Part shown: positions 39,808 to 50,224 of the stretch, in pieces
How the letters are laid out: each line of letters begins with the position of its first letter
Numbering within the stretch: the stretch's first letter is position 1
Origin: Lysobacter sp. cf310
GTDB taxonomy: Bacteria; Pseudomonadota; Gammaproteobacteria; Xanthomonadales; Xanthomonadaceae
Assembly (NCBI RefSeq): GCF_900114355.1
Contig: NZ_FOSS01000002.1
Span: 325,491 to 389,490, forward strand
DNA length: 64,000 nucleotides
Direction: 5' to 3'
Program-made: the position numbers and the translations under genes
Notes under the pieces: model-generated
Databases searched by the model: none
Told to the model about the DNA's origin: nothing
What the model saw: only the letters and a program-made list of their open reading frames with translations

Positions 39808-40074
39808 TCAGCTCAAGCGTTCGACCGCGAGCACCGCGGTTTCGACCAAGGGGCTGAAGCGCTGCAGGTCGCGTACGTCGTCCAGCGCCCACCACGGGCC
39901 CGGGCTGCGGATGTGCAGGCGGATGTTGGCCGCGCCCACCCCGGACGGCAGGATCCGGATCAGCACCTTGCCGTTGAGGGTGCCGCCGCCCCCGCTCAGG
40001 CGCACATCGTTGCCTTCCACGATGGTGCGGTTGGCCGTGTTGTCGGCGATCGCTACGATGAATTCGATGGACAT
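39808..40074 (-). CDS. Small hypothetical protein between mtnD and mtnC
   Basis: The minus-strand 88-residue frame has GGAG six bases before its ATG. It begins [20 protein letters not shown] and contains a beta-rich pattern with GGGGTLNG. No family recognised. It interrupts the mtn genes on the other strand and could be real; there is a small chance that it is only a shadow frame. Confidence 0.55.
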   Translation of the reverse strand: MSIEFIVAIADNTANRTIVEGNDVRLSGGGGTLNGKVLIRILPSGVGAANIRLHIRSPGPWWALDDVRDLQRFSPLVETAVLAVERLS

Positions 40075-40221
40075 GCGCGCTCCGCGATCGGGTCCGGGAC
40101 GGCCCGTCTAACTGCTAGAACGCCGCCGGCGGAGATGCGTGAACCGCCGCATCGGCCCGCCGCCTTTGCCTGGGCGGCGCCGGGAGGCGACAATCCCAGG
40201 TCCCCGCCGCGACGCCCCGCC

Positions 40222-40917
40222 ATGCCCATCCGCGCCATCCTCACCGACATCGAAGGCACCACCAGCAGCATCTCGTTCGTGAAGGACGTGCTGTTCCCGT
40301 ACGCGCGCCGCGCCCTGCCCGGCTTCGTCGCCGCGCGCGGTCGCGAGCCGGCGGTGCGCAAGTGGCTGGACGTGGTGGCCACCGAGAACGGCGGCGTGTG
40401 CCAGGACGAGATGATCGTCGAGGTGCTGCAGGGCTGGATCGACGAGGACCGCAAGCACACCGCGCTCAAGGCGCTGCAGGGCATGGTCTGGGCCGACGGT
40501 TACAAGGGCGCCGACTTCACCGCCCACATCTATCCCGACGCCGCCGTCGCGCTGCGCGCCTGGCATGCGGCCGGCCTGCCGCTGTACGTGTATTCCTCCG
40601 GCAGCGTGCCGGCGCAGCGGCTGTTCTTCGGCCACAGCGACGACGGCGACCTGACCGGCTTGATCTCGGGCTGGTTCGACACCGAGATCGGCGGCAAGCG
40701 CGAAGCCGCCAGCTACGCGCGCATCGCCGAGGCGATCGGCCTGCCGGCGGGCGAGATCCTGTTCCTGTCCGACGTGGTCGAGGAAGTCGACGCCGCCCGC
40801 GAGGCCGGCCTGGCGACGGTGCTGATCGATCGTCTGCAAGACTACCCGCAGCCGCGCGAGGGCGAGGCGGCGCATGGGCATGCGCGGCTGACTTCGTTCG
40901 CGCAGGTCGAGGTGTAG
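40222..40917 (+). CDS. mtnC: Enolase-phosphatase E1
   Basis: This HAD-type enzyme converts 2,3-diketo-5-methylthiopentyl-1-phosphate to acireductone in methionine salvage. The 231-residue product begins with [22 protein letters not shown], the MtnC signature with the nucleophile Asp8 (the second aspartate of HAD phosphatases is Glu10 here, as in the family). [14 protein letters not shown] and [12 protein letters not shown] are the later HAD motifs. It is the last of the mtn genes and is followed by a REP-rich gap. Confidence 0.94.
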   Translation: MPIRAILTDIEGTTSSISFVKDVLFPYARRALPGFVAARGREPAVRKWLDVVATENGGVCQDEMIVEVLQGWIDEDRKHTALKALQGMVWADGYKGADFTAHIYPDAAVALRAWHAAGLPLYVYSSGSVPAQRLFFGHSDDGDLTGLISGWFDTEIGGKREAASYARIAEAIGLPAGEILFLSDVVEEVDAAREAGLATVLIDRLQDYPQPREGEAAHGHARLTSFAQVEV

Positions 40918-40994
40918 GCGGCGCGATTCGGCGCTACCGGGCCGGCGCTGCTGAATGGCGCGAGAGGGACCATCGCGCGCCCCGCAGGTCGTGC

Positions 40995-41824
40995 ATCGCG
41001 GCTTACGCCGCTCCCACAGAAAGCCAGCGCGCAGAAGGCCGGCGCGCGACAGATTGCAGCCGATACTCGAACGGCTGCGCCAACGCAGGGATCGCGAGCC
41101 AGCGAAGGACATCTTTGCGAGAGCTCCCTGCGTCTTCAGAGGCGCAAGGCGCATGTCGTCGGCGTGAAGACCGTGCAGGCGATGACGATCGCGAACGCCG
41201 ACCTGCCTGCCCCTGTGGGAGCGGCGTAAGCCGCGATTTCTCCAACGGCGCCGGCAATCCGACCGTCCCGTCGCCTATCGACCCACCCCGCCCTCCCCGG
41301 GTAGGAGCGGCGCAAGCCGCGACCGCGCCACCGCAAACACGACGAACGCCGCCTCGGGGCGCGAGGGTTGGAGCCCACGCGGGCGGGCGCGAGGATTGGA
41401 GTGCACTCGGGCTACCGCGATGTCGAAGGCGATCGTTGATTCGCAGTCACGGCTTGCGCCGCTCCTACATGCCCCCATGCCGCGTCACCGCTTTGGGGTA
41501 GGAGCGGCGCGAGCCGCGACCGCGCCACCGCAAACACGACGAACGCCTCTTTCGAGCGCGAGGGTTGGAGTGCACGCGGGTTACCGCGATGTCGAAGGCG
41601 ATTGCCGATTCGCGGTCGCGGCTTGCGCCGCTCCTACATGGGCCCATCCCGCCTCGCCGCTTTGGGGTAGGAGCGGCGTGAGCCGCGACCGCGTCGCCGC
41701 AAATACGACGAACGCCGTATCTGAGCGCGAGACTTGGAGCGCACGCGGGTGAGCGCAGCATCAATGGCGATTTCGGCTTTGACGGCAATCGCGGATTCGC
41801 GGTCGCGGCTCACGCCGCTCCTAC
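40995..41824. repeat. Array of GTAG/GTGG REP palindromes with duplicated spacer
   Basis: The gene-free stretch 40918-41844 holds palindromes at 40995-41019, 41213-41237, 41301-41323, 41447-41469, 41498-41520, 41615-41637, 41667-41689 and 41802-41824. From 41320 on, the sequence between (CGCAAACACGACGAACGCC, GAGGGTTGGAG, ACCGCGATGTCGAAGGCGAT) is also repeated, with spacing of roughly 170-200 bases. It is the same element class as at 3052-3709, in inverted pairs. Confidence 0.8.
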
Positions 41825-41844
41825 CCCAAAGGCGGGTCGTCGCG

Positions 41845-42048
41845 TTATAGGCGGCTCACGTTGCGCACGCGCACTTCCGCGCTCTCCACGCCGTGCGCGT
41901 CCGCCGCCTGGCGGCGGATGCGCTGCAGCACTTCGGCGGGATCGAACCGCGTCGCCGGGACGTAGTCCAGGGTGCTCTGACCCCAGACGATGAAGCGTCC
42001 GCCGACCAGGATCTCGTAATCGGCGAAGTAGTAGTAATGCGCGCTCAT
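41845..42048 (-). CDS. Small hypothetical protein, 67 aa
   Basis: The frame on the minus strand starts at ATG 42048 (SAHYYYFADYEILVGGRF) and ends NVSRL. It has an aromatic N-terminus and a helical ending (AEVLQRIRRQAADAH). It lies 22 bases after the dehydroquinase-like gene, so they probably form one transcript. A longer frame to 42480 overlaps that gene and is rejected. Confidence 0.6.
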   Translation of the reverse strand: MSAHYYYFADYEILVGGRFIVWGQSTLDYVPATRFDPAEVLQRIRRQAADAHGVESAEVRVRNVSRL

Positions 42049-42070
42049 GGGCGTTGCCGACGCGCTGCTC

Positions 42071-42529
42071 TCAGGTGCCCACGTGCACGCCATGCCCGCA
42101 TTCGGCGCAACCCAGGTGCTCCAGCGCGATCGCCAGCGCCAGGGTGTAGCTCTGTGCGGAATAGCCGTGCACACGCGCCAGGCAGGCGCCGCCGCAGGCC
42201 GCCAGCGACGGCTCGGGCGCGTCCATGTCGTCGTCGTGGACCTCGATGTAGGGCGTCCGCAAGGCCTCCAGCGCGCGACGCAGGCGTTCGCTGGCCGGCG
42301 CGCAGGCGCCGGGGTCGAACAGCAGCAGTTCGACTTCGTCGGCACGCAGGCCGCACAAGCCCTCGACCAGTTCGGCCTCGCTGCGGCAGCTGCGCAAGGC
42401 GATGGTCTTGCCGGCGTCGGCGGCGGACTCGGCCAGGCGCGCGCGCACCACGTCGGGCACGCGCGTGCCGGCGCCGGCATGGGAGGAGTCGGGACCGCGC
42501 AAGATCACGATGGACACGTTGTCGCTCAC
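42071..42529 (-). CDS. Degenerate type II 3-dehydroquinase homologue
   Basis: A GTG start at 42529 gives 152 residues, the family length (ATG at 42589 would add 20). The fold segments of AroQ are recognisable: SIVILRGPD, GTRVPD (family GTREPE), SCRSEAELVEG, LLLFDPGAC (family INPGA), YIEVHDDD and GYSAQSYTLAL. Arg23 and His98 are kept, but the catalytic Tyr position is Val28, the Asn of INPG is Asp72 and the later Arg is missing. It is probably not an active dehydroquinase; it may bind a related ligand or act as a regulator. The alignment is by eye. Confidence 0.62.
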   Translation of the reverse strand: MSDNVSIVILRGPDSSHAGAGTRVPDVVRARLAESAADAGKTIALRSCRSEAELVEGLCGLRADEVELLLFDPGACAPASERLRRALEALRTPYIEVHDDDMDAPEPSLAACGGACLARVHGYSAQSYTLALAIALEHLGCAECGHGVHVGT

Positions 42530-42662
42530 TGCGCGCTCGGGGCGGCGCGCTTGCGGGCACTGTAGGCGCGGGCGGCGTAAAGCCTCCATGCCGCGGCGGC
42601 GGCGCGGGCGTAACCGCCGCGTAAATTCGCGCGCGCCGATGGCGCGCGTTCAGCCCAACGGC

Positions 42663-43247
42663 TCAGCCGTGGATCTTTTCGCCGCGCTCCAGCATCGCCA
42701 CCAGTTTCTCGATGCGCGCCGCGCGCGTCTCGGGCTTCTTCGCGGTCGCGATGCGCCACAGCACCGCATAGCGATTGGTGCGGTCGAGCTGCTCGAAGAA
42801 CCGCCGCGCCTTGGCGTTCTTCTTCAAGGCCTTTTCCAGATCCTCGGGCACCTCCATGTTGCGCGCCGATTCGTAGGCCCCCTGCCAGCGCCCGTCGGCC
42901 TGCGCCGCCTCGACTTCGCGCAGACCGCCAGCGCGCATGCGCCCGGCCGCGGTCAAGACCTCGATCTTGCCGATGTTGATCTTGGACCAGATGCTGCGCG
43001 GCCGCCGCGGGGTGAAGCGCTGCAGGAAATAGCGCTCGTCGCAGCTGCGCTTGAGGCCGTCGATCCAGCCGTGGCACAGCGCCACGTCCAGCGCCTGCGG
43101 ATACGACACCGAGACCACGCCCTGGTTCTTCTTGGCGATCTTCAACCACAGCCCGGGCGCGTCCGCGTGCGCTTCCAACCAGCGCTCCCAGGCCGCGGCG
43201 TCGGCGAACAGTTCGATCGGCAAGTCGGTCGGCAGTTCGACGGCCAT
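42663..43247 (-). CDS. YdeI/OmpD-associated family protein
   Basis: This 194-residue cytosolic protein on the minus strand has the YdeI-type layout: WLEAHADAPGLWLKIAKKN, then HGWIDGLKRSCDERYFLQRF and TPRRPRSIWSKIN. The C-terminal helical bundle (DLEKALKKNAKARRFFEQL) is typical. Function in the family is poorly defined (linked to polymyxin and acid response in E. coli). The metallophosphoesterase stop lies only 4 bases upstream. Confidence 0.85.
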   Translation of the reverse strand: MAVELPTDLPIELFADAAAWERWLEAHADAPGLWLKIAKKNQGVVSVSYPQALDVALCHGWIDGLKRSCDERYFLQRFTPRRPRSIWSKINIGKIEVLTAAGRMRAGGLREVEAAQADGRWQGAYESARNMEVPEDLEKALKKNAKARRFFEQLDRTNRYAVLWRIATAKKPETRAARIEKLVAMLERGEKIHG

Positions 43248-43251
43248 GCGC

Positions 43252-44874
43252 TTATTCCTTCGCGTCCTGCAGGCGATAAACGGTGTGCGCGCGCTGCTCG
43301 CCCTGCCAGGGGTCGAGCGCGCGCACTTCGATGCGGTGCTCGCCCACCGCCAGGTCGGTCGGCAAGGTGCCGCGCCACAGGTGCGCGGAGGGTTCGGCCT
43401 CGGGCGAGCGATCGTAACCGCGCAGGTTCGCGGCCTCGTCGTCGCGCGCGTTCTCGGCCAGCAGCGCCGGGTCCTGCTTGGGAAGCCGCCGCATCGGCGC
43501 CCAGGCGCCGTCGTCGATGCGGAACTCGACCCGGCTGTCGTCCTGGCCCATGTAGACGTTGGCGTACACGCCGAAGGCCGGATACGCGCCGCGGCGCAGC
43601 GTGCGCGGCGCATGCAGCGACATCGCCTGGGTCGACCCGGCCGCGGGCTGCAGGCGCGCGGGATGCCAGCTCAGGCGGTAGGCGCCATCGGCGCTTACGC
43701 CCAGGCGCGCGTAACCGTTCGGGGTGCCGTCGGCCATGGTCGCGGCGGGAATGCCCTGGGCGTCCTTGACGCCGGACCAGAACGCCCCGCAGGCGGCGCC
43801 GACGTTGTATTCGTGCAGCGGCGCGGCGCCGTGCCAGCCGTCCTGGGCGTCGTGATAGACGTGGCGCTGGATGTGGCCGTGGCCGCTGAGCAGCAGCACG
43901 CGCGGGAACTCGCGCAGCAGCGCGAACAGACGCTCGCGGTCGGCGTGGCGGAAGGTCTCGCGGCCGGGCGCGGCGTCGAAGAACGGGATATGCACGCCGA
44001 TCACCAGCAGGCGGTCCTTGCGCGCGCCGGCCAGGTAGCGTTCGAGGAAGGCGAACTGATCCTCGCGCAGGCCGCCGATGTAGTCCGGCTTTTGGCCGGG
44101 CTGATAGATCACGTCGTCCAGCATCACGAACGAGGCCGCGTGCTCTTCCCAGGCGTAGGTGTCGGGGCCGAACACATGGCGATAGCTCAGCAGCGAGTCT
44201 TCGTCGCGGCCGGCGTCGAAATCCAGATCGTGATTGCCCGGCGCGTGCAGCCAGGGCACGCCGAGCTGGGCGGTGGCGCGGTTCAAGGCCGGGTACAGCG
44301 AGAGGTCGTCGTGGACGATGTCGCCCAGGCTCAGGCCGAGGTCGGCGATCGCGCCGGCGCCTTTGCGCTGCGCCAGCAGCGGCTCGACGATGTCGCGGCG
44401 GTAGTAGTCGACGTCGGTGGCGGTCTTGGGCTGGGGATCGGCGAACACCAGCACGTCCAGCGGCGCGCTCGCGGGCGTGGCCTCGCGGGTCAGGGCGTAG
44501 TCGCGGCAGCTCGGGAACGTCGCGGGGATGCCGCCGTACTTGAGCTTGGGGCCCGGCTCGCGCTGCACGTTGACGCTGAAATCGGGCAACCCGTTGTCGC
44601 GAAGGCCGACGCGGTAGCCCGGCGGCTTGATCACGAAGCTGGTGCGGCCGTCGATCGCGGGCAGATGGTAGTGGCCGTGGGCGTCGCTGACGACCAGCTC
44701 GACGCCGTCGGACACGCGAATATTCGGCAGGCCCGGCTCGCCCTCGTCGCGGCTGCCGTTGCCGTTGCGGTCTTCATAGACGATGCCGCTGTTGCACGGC
44801 GGCGGCAGCGCCAGCGCGCGGGCCGGGGCGATCAGGGCGAGCGCGAGGACGCAGGCGGTGACGGATGGGCGCAT
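43252..44874 (-). CDS. Exported metallophosphoesterase with N-terminal Sdr-type domain
   Basis: The 540-residue product (ATG 44874) has a signal peptide (ALALIAPARALA) and a beta domain with GIVYEDRNGNGSRDEGEPG, the SdrD/Cna-type repeat, at about 30-115. The calcineurin-like core is DVLVFADPQ, LGDIVHDDL, APGNHDLD, GVHIPF and SGHGHIQRHV, so all metal motifs are there. A C-terminal beta domain of about 150 residues follows. Activity is probably on phosphodiesters or nucleotides in the periplasm; substrate unknown. Confidence 0.9.
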   Translation of the reverse strand: MRPSVTACVLALALIAPARALALPPPCNSGIVYEDRNGNGSRDEGEPGLPNIRVSDGVELVVSDAHGHYHLPAIDGRTSFVIKPPGYRVGLRDNGLPDFSVNVQREPGPKLKYGGIPATFPSCRDYALTREATPASAPLDVLVFADPQPKTATDVDYYRRDIVEPLLAQRKGAGAIADLGLSLGDIVHDDLSLYPALNRATAQLGVPWLHAPGNHDLDFDAGRDEDSLLSYRHVFGPDTYAWEEHAASFVMLDDVIYQPGQKPDYIGGLREDQFAFLERYLAGARKDRLLVIGVHIPFFDAAPGRETFRHADRERLFALLREFPRVLLLSGHGHIQRHVYHDAQDGWHGAAPLHEYNVGAACGAFWSGVKDAQGIPAATMADGTPNGYARLGVSADGAYRLSWHPARLQPAAGSTQAMSLHAPRTLRRGAYPAFGVYANVYMGQDDSRVEFRIDDGAWAPMRRLPKQDPALLAENARDDEAANLRGYDRSPEAEPSAHLWRGTLPTDLAVGEHRIEVRALDPWQGEQRAHTVYRLQDAKE

Positions 44875-44956
44875 GGCGGGCTCCGAACGGGGCCCCATTA
44901 TGCGGCGCCGAGTTACCGATCCATGTGCCGGAGCGCACGAGTGCGCGCTGTCGCTT

Positions 44957-45089
44957 CCTGTGGGAGCGGCGTAAGCCGCGATGCGCGACAACTCGTCAAC
45001 CGACGCGGCTCCAGGCGGGTGTTCTCTCGGTAGGTCGCGGCTCTCGTCGCATGCCGAAGGTCGAATCGCGGCTTACGCCGCTCCCACAG
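44957..45089. repeat. Inverted REP pair between metallophosphoesterase and hisIE
   Basis: GTGG-type palindromes at 44957-44980 (direct) and 45065-45089 (reverse) face each other with about 85 bases in between, which is the arrangement of a REPIN. The gap 44875-45120 holds no gene. Confidence 0.75.
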
Positions 45090-45120
45090 ACAACCGGAAC
45101 CCAGGGGCACGAAAACCTGC

Positions 45121-45792
45121 TCAGGCCGGCTCGGAACCGCGATGCGGCTGGCCGTGGCGCGACTTCAGCACCGCCACCGCGTCGTCCAGCGACAGGCCGC
45201 GCGCGCGCAGCAGCACCAGCAGGTGGTAGAGCAGGTCCGCCGCTTCGCCGCACAGCGCCGCGTCGTCCTCGATCACGCCGGCCAGGGCGGTCTCCACGCC
45301 CTCCTCGCCCACCTTCTGGGCGATGCTGCGCCGGCCCTGCTCGAACAGCCGGGTGGTGTAGCTGCCGGCCGGGCGCTCGCGTTCGCGGCGCGCGACCAGG
45401 CCGTCGAGTTCGGCCAGGAAATCGTCGGGCGCGTGCTCGAAGCAGCTGTCGCGGCCGAGGTGGCAGGTCGGCCCCTGCGGACGCGCCTGCACCAGCAAGG
45501 TGTCGCCGTCGCAATCGGCTTCGATCGCGAGCAGCTGCAGCACGTTGCCCGAGGTCTCGCCCTTGGTCCACAGCCGTTGCCGGCTGCGGCTGTAGAAAGT
45601 GACGTGGCCGCTGGCCAGGGTTTGCGCCAGCGCCTCGCGATTCATGTAGCCCAGCATCAGCACGCGCAGGGTCGCGGCGTCCTGCACGATCGCCGGCAAC
45701 AGGCCGTCCTGCTTGTCCCAGGACAGGCCGTCCATCGAAAAGTCCGCCCACGCGCGCGCGGTTGCGGGCGCGGCGCCGGACTCAATGCTCAT
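45121..45792 (-). CDS. hisI: Bifunctional phosphoribosyl-AMP cyclohydrolase/phosphoribosyl-ATP pyrophosphatase
   Basis: This HisIE fusion of 223 residues performs the second and third histidine steps. The HisI part (about 20-120) has the metal-binding [12 protein letters not shown] and TKGETSGN. The HisE part (120-215) has [13 protein letters not shown] and [13 protein letters not shown]. It overlaps hisF by 11 bases and ends the operon. Confidence 0.95.
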   Translation of the reverse strand: MSIESGAAPATARAWADFSMDGLSWDKQDGLLPAIVQDAATLRVLMLGYMNREALAQTLASGHVTFYSRSRQRLWTKGETSGNVLQLLAIEADCDGDTLLVQARPQGPTCHLGRDSCFEHAPDDFLAELDGLVARRERERPAGSYTTRLFEQGRRSIAQKVGEEGVETALAGVIEDDAALCGEAADLLYHLLVLLRARGLSLDDAVAVLKSRHGQPHRGSEPA

Positions 45793-46558
45793 AACGGACC
45801 TCTACGCCCTGTGCACGCAGCTCGCGCTTGAGCTCGGGGATGCGGATCGTTCCGGAATGAAACACGCTGGCCGCCAGCGCGGCATCGGCGTCGGCGCCGC
45901 GGAACACTTCGGTGAAGTGGGCGATTTCGCCGGCGCCGCCGGACGCGACCAGCGGCACCTCGCAACAGGCCCGCACCGCCGCCAATTGTTCGAGGTCGTA
46001 GCCGCGGCGCACGCCGTCGCTGCCCATGCAATTGAGCACGATCTCGCCGGCGCCGCGCTCCTGCGCCTCGACCACCCAGTCCAGGGTGCGTCGCGCCAGC
46101 GCGCGGGTGCGTTCGGGATCGCCGGTGTACTGGCGCACCCGCCATTGTCCGTCCTCGTCGCGCAGGCTGTCGATGCCGACCACCACGCACTGCACGCCGA
46201 AGGCGTCGGCGATCTCGCCGATCAGGGCCGGACGTTCCAGCGCGGGCGTATTGATCGAAATCTTGTCGGCGCCGGCGCTGAGCACCGAGCGCGCGTCCTC
46301 GACGCTGCGGATGCCGCCGGCCACGCAGAACGGAATGTCGATGCTGCGCGCCACCCGTTCCACCCAGTCGCGGTCCACGCTGCGCCCCTGCGGGCTGGCG
46401 GTGATGTCGTAGAACACCAGCTCGTCGGCGCCCTCGTCGCGATAGCGCAAGGCCAGTTCGACGATATCGCCCATGTCGACGTGATCGCGGAAGCGCACGC
46501 CTTTGACGACGCGACCATCGCGCACGTCCAGACAGGGGACGATACGGCGGCTCAGCAT
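45782..46558 (-). CDS. hisF: Imidazole glycerol phosphate synthase subunit HisF
   Basis: This cyclase subunit of 258 residues forms IGP and AICAR with HisH. The catalytic Asp is in [13 protein letters not shown] (Asp11), with the second in [18 protein letters not shown] is the phosphate loop. Start ATG 46558 overlaps hisA by 7 bases; its end overlaps hisIE. Confidence 0.96.
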   Translation of the reverse strand: MLSRRIVPCLDVRDGRVVKGVRFRDHVDMGDIVELALRYRDEGADELVFYDITASPQGRSVDRDWVERVARSIDIPFCVAGGIRSVEDARSVLSAGADKISINTPALERPALIGEIADAFGVQCVVVGIDSLRDEDGQWRVRQYTGDPERTRALARRTLDWVVEAQERGAGEIVLNCMGSDGVRRGYDLEQLAAVRACCEVPLVASGGAGEIAHFTEVFRGADADAALAASVFHSGTIRIPELKRELRAQGVEVRYEH

Positions 46559-47301
46559 CGTTGCGCCTTGTGCAGGGCTTCACCGAGGCCGAAACGGCCT
46601 TCGATCAGAGCCTTGCCCAGCACCGCGCCGCGGCAGCCGGCGTCATGCGCGGCGACGATGTCGGCGATGTCGCGGATGCCGCCGGAGGCCTGCACCTGCA
46701 TCTCCGGGGCGATCGCGCGCACGTGCCGGTACAGATCCAGGTTCGGACCCAGCATGGTGCCGTCGCGGGACACGTCGGTGCACAGCAGGTGGCGCACGCC
46801 GACGCTGGCGAAATGCTCCAGCATCGGCTCCAGCTGGGCGCCGCTGTCCTCGGTCCAGCCGGCGACCGGCAGGCGCCAGTGGCCGGTGCTGGATTGGCGC
46901 GCGTCCAGGGCGACGGTGATGCGGTCGGCGCCGTAGCGCTGCAGCCAATCGCCGACGCGGTCGGGTTCGCGCACCGCCAGCGATCCGACCACGACGCGGT
47001 CGGCGCCGGCGTCGAGGATGGCCTCGATGTCGGCCTCGCTGCGCACGCCGCCGCCGGTCTGCACACGCATCCAACTGGTGGTGGTGATCGCGCGCAGCAG
47101 CGGCGCCAGGGTGTAACCGCCGTAGCGGGCGGCGTCCAGGTCGACCAGGTGCAGCCAGCGCGCGCCGGTGTCGGCGTAGCGCTTGGCCATGGTCAGGGGT
47201 TCTTCGTCGTAGGCGGTTTCCTGCTCGTAGTCGCCCTGGCGCAGGCGCACCACGCGGCCGGCGCGCACGTCGATGGCCGGGTACAAGGTGCAGTTGTTCA
47301 T
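46552..47301 (-). CDS. hisA: ProFAR isomerase HisA
   Basis: This TIM-barrel Amadori isomerase has 249 residues from ATG 47301. It starts [20 protein letters not shown] with the catalytic Asp and has the second Asp in [22 protein letters not shown] and [11 protein letters not shown] are the phosphate loops. The start overlaps hisH by 4 bases. Confidence 0.96.
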   Translation of the reverse strand: MNNCTLYPAIDVRAGRVVRLRQGDYEQETAYDEEPLTMAKRYADTGARWLHLVDLDAARYGGYTLAPLLRAITTTSWMRVQTGGGVRSEADIEAILDAGADRVVVGSLAVREPDRVGDWLQRYGADRITVALDARQSSTGHWRLPVAGWTEDSGAQLEPMLEHFASVGVRHLLCTDVSRDGTMLGPNLDLYRHVRAIAPEMQVQASGGIRDIADIVAAHDAGCRGAVLGKALIEGRFGLGEALHKAQRC

Positions 47302-47900
47302 GCCGGCACCCCGTCGAGGAAGTTGCGCAACAAACGCGCGCCCACCGCCGCCGACCGCTCGGGGTGGAACTGCGCGCCGTAGCGGTTGTCGCGCCCGACC
47401 ACGGCCGAGAACGGCACACCGTGTTCGCTTGCGGCCAGCGTGTCGGGGCCCACCGGCACCGCGTAGCTGTGCACGAAGTAGGCGCGGTCGCCGTCGGCGA
47501 TGCCGTCCAGCAGGGGCGACGGACGTCGCCGTTCCAATGCATTCCATCCCATGTGCGGCACGCGAACTCCCTGGCGCGGTTGCAGTTTGCCGATGCGTCC
47601 GGGCAACAGCCCCAGACACTCCACGTCGCCCTCCTCGGACGACTCGAACAGCAGCTGCATGCCCAGACAGATCCCGAGCAGCGGCTGACGCAGCGCCCGG
47701 ATGGTGTCGACCAAACCGAGCTCACGCAGCCGCGCCATCGCTGGCGCCGCCGCCCCGACCCCCGGCAGAATCACGCGCTCGGCCTTACGGATCGTGGCGG
47801 GGTCGGCGCTCAGAACTGCGTGCGCACCCAACCGCTCCAGTGCATAACGCACCGAGCCGATGTTCCCCCCACCCATGTCGATCAGTACGACGCCCGTCAC
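47298..47900 (-). CDS. hisH: Imidazole glycerol phosphate synthase subunit HisH
   Basis: This glutamine amidotransferase subunit (200 residues) gives ammonia to HisF. The GTG at 47900 (GAGG 6 bases before) begins VTGVVLIDMGGGN; a frame to 47948 adds an unconserved stretch. The catalytic triad is Cys in LGICLGMQ, with HPE in AQFHPERS. A 130-bp gap to hisB is larger than elsewhere in the operon and shows no feature. Confidence 0.95.
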   Translation of the reverse strand: MTGVVLIDMGGGNIGSVRYALERLGAHAVLSADPATIRKAERVILPGVGAAAPAMARLRELGLVDTIRALRQPLLGICLGMQLLFESSEEGDVECLGLLPGRIGKLQPRQGVRVPHMGWNALERRRPSPLLDGIADGDRAYFVHSYAVPVGPDTLAASEHGVPFSAVVGRDNRYGAQFHPERSAAVGARLLRNFLDGVPA

Positions 47901-48030
47901 GAAAAACCTCTTGCTCGTGCCACCGCCGACCGCTTCGGGTCGGCTCAACTATCGCCATTCCGGTCGCAAAGCGGACTTGCGGCCGCCGCTTCGACGCGGA
48001 CTACACATTTCTGAACGACGCTGCGTGCCC

Positions 48031-49110
48031 TCAGAGCGTGCCCTTGGTGCTGGGCAGGCCGTGGCCCTCGCGCCGGATCGCCTGGCGCAGGGCGCGCGCG
48101 ACCGCCTTGAAGCAGGCCTCGACCTTGTGATGGTCGTTGTCGCCCTGTACGTTCAGATTCAAATTCAGCCCGGCCGTCTCGCACAGGGAACGGAAGAAGT
48201 GCGGCACCAGTTCGGTCGGCACGTCGCCCACGCGCTCGCGCGCGAACGCGCCCTCGAACACGAAGTAGGGCCGGCCGGAGAAATCCAGCGCCGCCGTGGC
48301 CAGGCTCTCGTCCATCGGCAACACGAAGCCGTAGCGGCCGATGCCGCGCTTGTCGCCCAGGGCCGCGCGCAGCGCCTGCCCCAGCGCCAGCGCGCTGTCC
48401 TCGATGGTGTGGTGCTCGTCGATGTGCAGATCGCCCTGGCAGGTGAGCTCAAGCGCGAAGCCGCCGTGCTTGCCCAGCTGTTCCAGCATGTGATCGAAGA
48501 AGCCCAGCCCGGTGGACACGCTGGGATCGGCCTCGCGGTCCAGATCCACGCCGACCTCGATGCGGGTCTCGCGGGTGTTGCGCTGGATGCGCGCGGTGCG
48601 CGGCGCGTCGGCCAGCGCATGCGCGATGCCGGCCCAGTCCCACTCGCCGCCGAAGGCATCGGTGCGCAACTGGAAGCCGCGGATGCCGAGATTGCGCGCG
48701 AATGCGATATCGGTGTCGCGGTCGCCGACCATGGCCGTGCGCGTCCAGTCGATGCCGCGGTCCTTGAGCAGCGGCAGCGCCAGGCCGATCGCCGGCTTGC
48801 GCGTGGGCGCGTTGTCGGCCGGCAGACTGGTGTCGATCAGGATGTCGCGGAACACGATGCCCTGGCTGGCGAACACCTGCAGCATCAGCGCGTGCGGGCC
48901 CTCGAAGTCCTCGCGCGGGAACGCGGCGCTGCCCAGGCCGTCCTGGTTGCTGATCATCACGAACTGATAGCCGGCATCGCGCAGGCGCAGCATCGCCGGA
49001 ATCACGCCGTCGACGAAACGCAGCTTGGCGTAGCTGTCGATCTGGAAATCCTCGGGCTCGGCGACCAGGGTGCCGTCGCGGTCGACGAACAATAGCGGGG
49101 TCTGGCTCAT
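48031..49110 (-). CDS. hisB: Bifunctional histidinol-phosphatase/IGP dehydratase
   Basis: This fusion of 359 residues covers two steps. The N-terminal HAD domain (1-165) has [10 protein letters not shown] with Asp10 and Asp12 and NQDGLG. The C-terminal IGPD domain (170-359) has the metal His motifs HHTIEDSA and HDDHHKVEA-type end [12 protein letters not shown]. Start ATG 49110 lies 22 bases from the hisC stop. Confidence 0.95.
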   Translation of the reverse strand: MSQTPLLFVDRDGTLVAEPEDFQIDSYAKLRFVDGVIPAMLRLRDAGYQFVMISNQDGLGSAAFPREDFEGPHALMLQVFASQGIVFRDILIDTSLPADNAPTRKPAIGLALPLLKDRGIDWTRTAMVGDRDTDIAFARNLGIRGFQLRTDAFGGEWDWAGIAHALADAPRTARIQRNTRETRIEVGVDLDREADPSVSTGLGFFDHMLEQLGKHGGFALELTCQGDLHIDEHHTIEDSALALGQALRAALGDKRGIGRYGFVLPMDESLATAALDFSGRPYFVFEGAFARERVGDVPTELVPHFFRSLCETAGLNLNLNVQGDNDHHKVEACFKAVARALRQAIRREGHGLPSTKGTL

Positions 49111-49132
49111 AGGGACGATTCGAGGGTCGGGT

Positions 49133-50224
49133 TCATGCGGCGCGCTCGCCCGCGTCGGCGCGCGCCAGGGTGTCGAGCACGCGCGCATTCTGTTCGGCGG
49201 TGCCCAGGCTGATGCGCAAGGCGTCGCCCAGCTGCGGCGCCGCGCGCATGTCGCGCACCACCACACCGGCGGCCAGTAGCGCGTCGAACGCGAGCTGGGC
49301 GCGTTCGAAACGCGCGAGCAGGAAATTGGCCTGCGAGGGGTAGACCTGGCGCACGCCGCGCACGGCCGGCAGCGCGGCGTACAGGCGCTCGCGCTCCAGC
49401 ACGCAGGCGACCGCATTGGCGTGGCTGAGCGCGCGCGCACCGCTGTCGAGCGCGCGCAGGGCCAGTGCCACGCAGGGCTCCGCCAGCGGATACGGCGCCT
49501 GGCAACGCTGCAGCGCCGCGATCAGGGCGGCGTCGGCGATGGTGCTGCCGATCCGCGCCGCCGCCAGCGCATGCGCCTTGGACAAGGTGCGCAGCACCAC
49601 CACGTTGGGCTGGCTGGCGATCAGGCCGATCGCCGACGGCGCCTGCGCGTATTCCAGATAGGCCTCGTCCACCACCACCAGCGCGCGTTCGCTCAGGCGT
49701 TGCGCGAGCGCGGCGATCGCGTCCAGCGGCAGCAAGGTGCCGGAGGGGTTGCCCGGCGAGCACAGGAACACCAGCTTGGCCGCGGCCTGCTCGGCCGCGT
49801 CCGCGATCGCGTCGAAGTCGCAGACGAAGCCGGCCGGCGTGTCGCGCAGACCGACCTCGACCACGCGCGTGCCGTGCAGGCGCGCGCACACCGCGTACAT
49901 GCCGAAGGTCGGCGGCGTGGTCACGATGGCGTCGCCGCCGGGGCGGCAGAACGCGCGCAGCAGCAGGTCGATGCCCTCGTCGCTGCCGCGCCCGGCCAGC
50001 AGTTGCTCGGGCGCGCAGCCGTACAGTTCGGCCAGGGCCGCGCGCAGGCGCGGCGGTTGCGGATCGGGATAGCGGCGCAGCGCGCCGGCGTCGTCGGCGG
50101 CGTTGGCCCAGGCCGATTCGTTGGCGTTGAGCCAGACCGAACCGCTCAGGGCCTCGCTGCGCGCGGATTTGTAGCCGGCGAAATCGCGCAGGTCCTCGCG
50201 CAGCAGCGACAGCGGCGCGCTCAT
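49133..50224 (-). CDS. hisC: Histidinol-phosphate aminotransferase
   Basis: This PLP enzyme of 363 residues (class I/II fold) has NANESAWAN at the start, [15 protein letters not shown] and the PLP Lys in [10 protein letters not shown]. It overlaps hisD by 4 bases at ATG 50224. Confidence 0.95.
   Translation of the reverse strand: MSAPLSLLREDLRDFAGYKSARSEALSGSVWLNANESAWANAADDAGALRRYPDPQPPRLRAALAELYGCAPEQLLAGRGSDEGIDLLLRAFCRPGGDAIVTTPPTFGMYAVCARLHGTRVVEVGLRDTPAGFVCDFDAIADAAEQAAAKLVFLCSPGNPSGTLLPLDAIAALAQRLSERALVVVDEAYLEYAQAPSAIGLIASQPNVVVLRTLSKAHALAAARIGSTIADAALIAALQRCQAPYPLAEPCVALALRALDSGARALSHANAVACVLERERLYAALPAVRGVRQVYPSQANFLLARFERAQLAFDALLAAGVVVRDMRAAPQLGDALRISLGTAEQNARVLDTLARADAGERAA

Noticed and set aside
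43051-45033. 660-residue plus-strand frame over the metallophosphoesterase
   Set aside because: The minus-strand gene has all metal motifs and a signal peptide; the plus frame is a shadow.
47901-48030. Histidine attenuator or small gene between hisB and hisH
   Set aside because: No His-rich leader or hairpin with a T tract was seen.
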